A stretch of DNA of 7,529 bases, taken from the NCBI GenBank assembly GCA_963606965.1, contig CAVDAL010000099.1:1-7529 (forward strand). Reading direction: 5' to 3'. The notes below the pieces were generated by a model. It was not told the DNA's origin. It did no database searches and worked only from the letters and a program-made list of their open reading frames with translations. A program made the translations under genes and the position numbers. Source of the stretch: CAVDAL01 sp963606965 (GTDB lineage Bacteria > Actinomycetota > Coriobacteriia > Coriobacteriales > QAMH01). Below are positions 6,012 to 7,529 of the stretch, piece by piece (position 1 is the stretch's first letter; the number at the start of each line of letters is the position of its first letter).

Positions 6012-7002
6012 GCAGCAAAGTTCACGCACGAAGAAAGGCGCTGCTACAGGTGGCGGAGTTGGCGGCGGTAGGCGCGCTGGTGGCAATGGGCGCGCTAACA
6101 GCAACGGGCGGGCTAATAAAAATGAATTTTTGAACAATAAACGTGCTGGCAAGGGTAAGAACAGCAATAATATAAGCATGCGTGCTAATAAGTTTGACGA
6201 CAGCGCGCCGCGTGAAAAACAGGCGCGAGGAAAATCCACTTCTGGCAAACGAGGTGGCAGCGCAACAAATAATGACTTACTGCTTGAAGGACGCAATGCT
6301 TTGGTTGAAGCTTTAGATGCATCTGCTCCAATAAGTTGCATTTATGCAAGCGCTGCAGCTGCAGATGATGGGCGCGTTGAAAGCGCTTTAAAGAAGGCGC
6401 AGCGTGCTGGAATTACTGTTCGCACGGTCAGCACAGCTGAACTTGACAAAATGTCTGAGCGTGGTTCACATCAAGGAATCATCGCAAAGATGGAGCCATA
6501 TTCATATGCATCAGTTCATGAGCTTATTGAACAGTCTCGCGATAAAGAAAATGCTTTGATAATCGCTTGCGACCATATTACAGACGCGGGCAATTTTGGC
6601 GCAATCTGCCGCACAGCAGAAGTTGTCGGCGCATGTGGAATGCTCATTCCAAATAAGCGTAATGCTCGCGTGAATGCAAATGTTTATAAAACATCTGCTG
6701 GTGCAGTTTCTCATCTTCCAATTGCTATGGAAGCGAACTTGGTTCGTTCTTTGCAAGCTTTGAAGGAAGAAAATTTTTGGGTTGTTGGAGCAAGTGAACA
6801 TGCAACGCAGCTGCTTTGGGATGCAAACCTAAAGGGGCGCATTGTTTTGGTTATGGGTTCAGAAGGCGATGGCTTAAGCCGCTTGACTTTAGAAACATGT
6901 GACATGCTTGTTGCATTGCCGCAGGCTGGCAAAGTTGAGTCTTTGAATGTGGCACAGGCATGTACAGCTCTTTCATATGAATGGATGCGTCAATGCCGAT
7001 AG
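6001..7002 (+). CDS. rlmB: 23S rRNA (guanosine-2'-O-)-methyltransferase, RlmB/TrmH (SpoU) family
   Basis: SPOUT-class, SAM-dependent 2'-O-methyltransferase; E. coli RlmB modifies G2251 in the 23S peptidyl-transferase region. The 333 residues divide into three parts. Residues 1-90 are a basic low-complexity head rich in Gly, Arg, Asn, Lys and Ser, with repeated NGRAN (29-33, 35-39) and RANK (37-40, 61-64). Residues 92-165 are the SpoU substrate-binding domain (LLLEGRNALVEAL to SHQGIIAKM). Residues from about 185 are the knotted catalytic domain. Motif 1 is NFGAICRTAE with N198 and R204, motif 2 is VMGSEGDGLS with E288, and motif 3 is ESLNVAQA with S314 and N316. The family is usually about 250 residues, and the excess is the head. 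The ATG at 6001 overlaps cysS by 11 nt and follows AAGGG at 5990-5994. The family is clear; the exact target nucleotide is inferred. Confidence 0.93.
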   Translation: MARKQQSSRTKKGAATGGGVGGGRRAGGNGRANSNGRANKNEFLNNKRAGKGKNSNNISMRANKFDDSAPREKQARGKSTSGKRGGSATNNDLLLEGRNALVEALDASAPISCIYASAAAADDGRVESALKKAQRAGITVRTVSTAELDKMSERGSHQGIIAKMEPYSYASVHELIEQSRDKENALIIACDHITDAGNFGAICRTAEVVGACGMLIPNKRNARVNANVYKTSAGAVSHLPIAMEANLVRSLQALKEENFWVVGASEHATQLLWDANLKGRIVLVMGSEGDGLSRLTLETCDMLVALPQAGKVESLNVAQACTALSYEWMRQCR

Positions 7003-7529
7003 CCCACACAACACGCCATCAAGTTTTGATTGTGGACGGATATAACGTCATCCGCAATAACAAGCGCTATGCCGGGCTTGGCACAGACTATGACGGTTCA
7101 AGCGCATGGAACAACGCGCGTGAAGCTGTTATTAACGATGCCGCTTTGCTTGCAGGTAAAGATTATGAAAAGTGCACAGTAGTCTTCGACGGCGCTGGCA
7201 ATGCTTTGAGCAAAGGCACTCCAAAAAAACAAGCTGGTATTGATGTTATTTTTAGCCCTGCTGGCGTGAGCGCAGATAGTGTCATTGAAAAACTGGCACA
7301 TGATGCACGCGAACGCGGCTTTGAAGTTGTTGTTGTTAGCAGCGACTTCACAATTCAAAGCACTGTCTTTGGCGGCGGTGTTACTCGCATGAGCGCGGCA
7401 GGTTTTGCAAGCGCTGGCGATGAACTTGAAGAAACTTGGAAAGACGAAAAAGATAAGCCAGTTGTTAAAAATACACTTGGTGAAAGGCTTGACCCAAGCA
7501 CTCGCGCAAAGCTTGAAGCAATGTTAAGC
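6993..7529 (+). CDS. yacP: YacP/Rae1-type NYN-domain ribonuclease (3' partial)
   Basis: PIN-like NYN-domain protein of the YacP family; B. subtilis Rae1/YacP is a ribosome-associated endoribonuclease that cleaves mRNA in the A site. The frame is open for 179 codons to the window end with no stop. Family landmarks are LIVDGYNVI (12-20) with acidic D15, VVFDGAGN (63-70) with D66, SADSVIEKLAHDAR (93-106) with D95, and VVVVSSDFTIQ (112-122) with D118, followed by FGGGVTRMSAAGF (126-138). These acidic residues match the metal-binding set of the fold. The ATG at 6993 overlaps the rlmB end by 10 nt and a second in-frame ATG lies at 6981, just after a TGA. Neither has a strong binding site, so the start is uncertain and coupling to rlmB is likely. 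Position after cysS-rlmB matches Gram-positive gene order. Cleavage in the A site is inferred from the family. Confidence 0.9.
   Translation, partial: MPIAHTTRHQVLIVDGYNVIRNNKRYAGLGTDYDGSSAWNNAREAVINDAALLAGKDYEKCTVVFDGAGNALSKGTPKKQAGIDVIFSPAGVSADSVIEKLAHDARERGFEVVVVSSDFTIQSTVFGGGVTRMSAAGFASAGDELEETWKDEKDKPVVKNTLGERLDPSTRAKLEAMLS

Noticed and set aside
5820..6341. 173-codon open frame on the minus strand with a Pro/Leu/Ala-rich stretch
   Set aside because: The Pro-rich part is the complement of the Gly/Arg-rich head of RlmB, and the rest is opposite CysRS.
1..7529. CRISPR array, insertion sequence, tRNA or rRNA
   Set aside because: No regularly spaced repeats, transposase motifs, terminal inverted repeats or tRNA-like cloverleaf were seen. 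The window is nearly all coding.

Overview
The window is one co-directional block on the + strand carrying housekeeping genes. In order they are: clpC (5' end outside the window), ispD, ispF, cysE, cysS, rlmB and a YacP/Rae1-type NYN-domain gene (3' end outside the window). I see no mobile element, CRISPR array, tRNA, rRNA or defence locus, and no convincing undescribed system. The interesting material is in the two non-coding gaps and in lineage-specific extensions of otherwise ordinary proteins.

Organism: the order clpC - ispD - ispF - cysE - cysS - rlmB - yacP is a shortened form of the well-known clpC-to-yacP neighbourhood of Gram-positive bacteria. radA/disA, gltX and mrnC, which sit in this block in many Bacillota, are absent. 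carD, present next to ispD in many Actinomycetota, is absent too. The long basic Gly/Arg-rich head on RlmB, with an early KKGAATGGG-like segment, resembles actinobacterial RlmB proteins. Composition by eye is near balanced or slightly AT-rich. I infer a lower-GC actinobacterium, perhaps Coriobacteriia, at moderate to low confidence.

Layout: bases 1-2195 hold the two AAA+ modules of ClpC. Bases 2196-2269 hold a strong hairpin plus T-run, then the ribosome binding site of ispD. Bases 2270-4299 are ispD, ispF and cysE packed with 0 and 2 nt gaps. Bases 4300-4538 are the only sizeable gap (239 nt). It holds a coding-like stretch in the cysE frame beyond its stop, an inverted repeat, an extended -10 promoter candidate and the strong binding site of cysS. 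Bases 4539-7529 hold cysS, rlmB and yacP, each overlapping the next by 10-11 nt.

How the genes relate: IspD and IspF are two non-consecutive steps of the MEP isoprenoid pathway (IspE is not here). CysE opens cysteine synthesis and CysS consumes cysteine by charging tRNA-Cys. RlmB methylates 23S rRNA and the NYN protein is a probable ribosome-linked ribonuclease, so the second transcription unit is translation-centred. ClpC is a protein-quality-control unfoldase and appears to be separated from the rest by the terminator.
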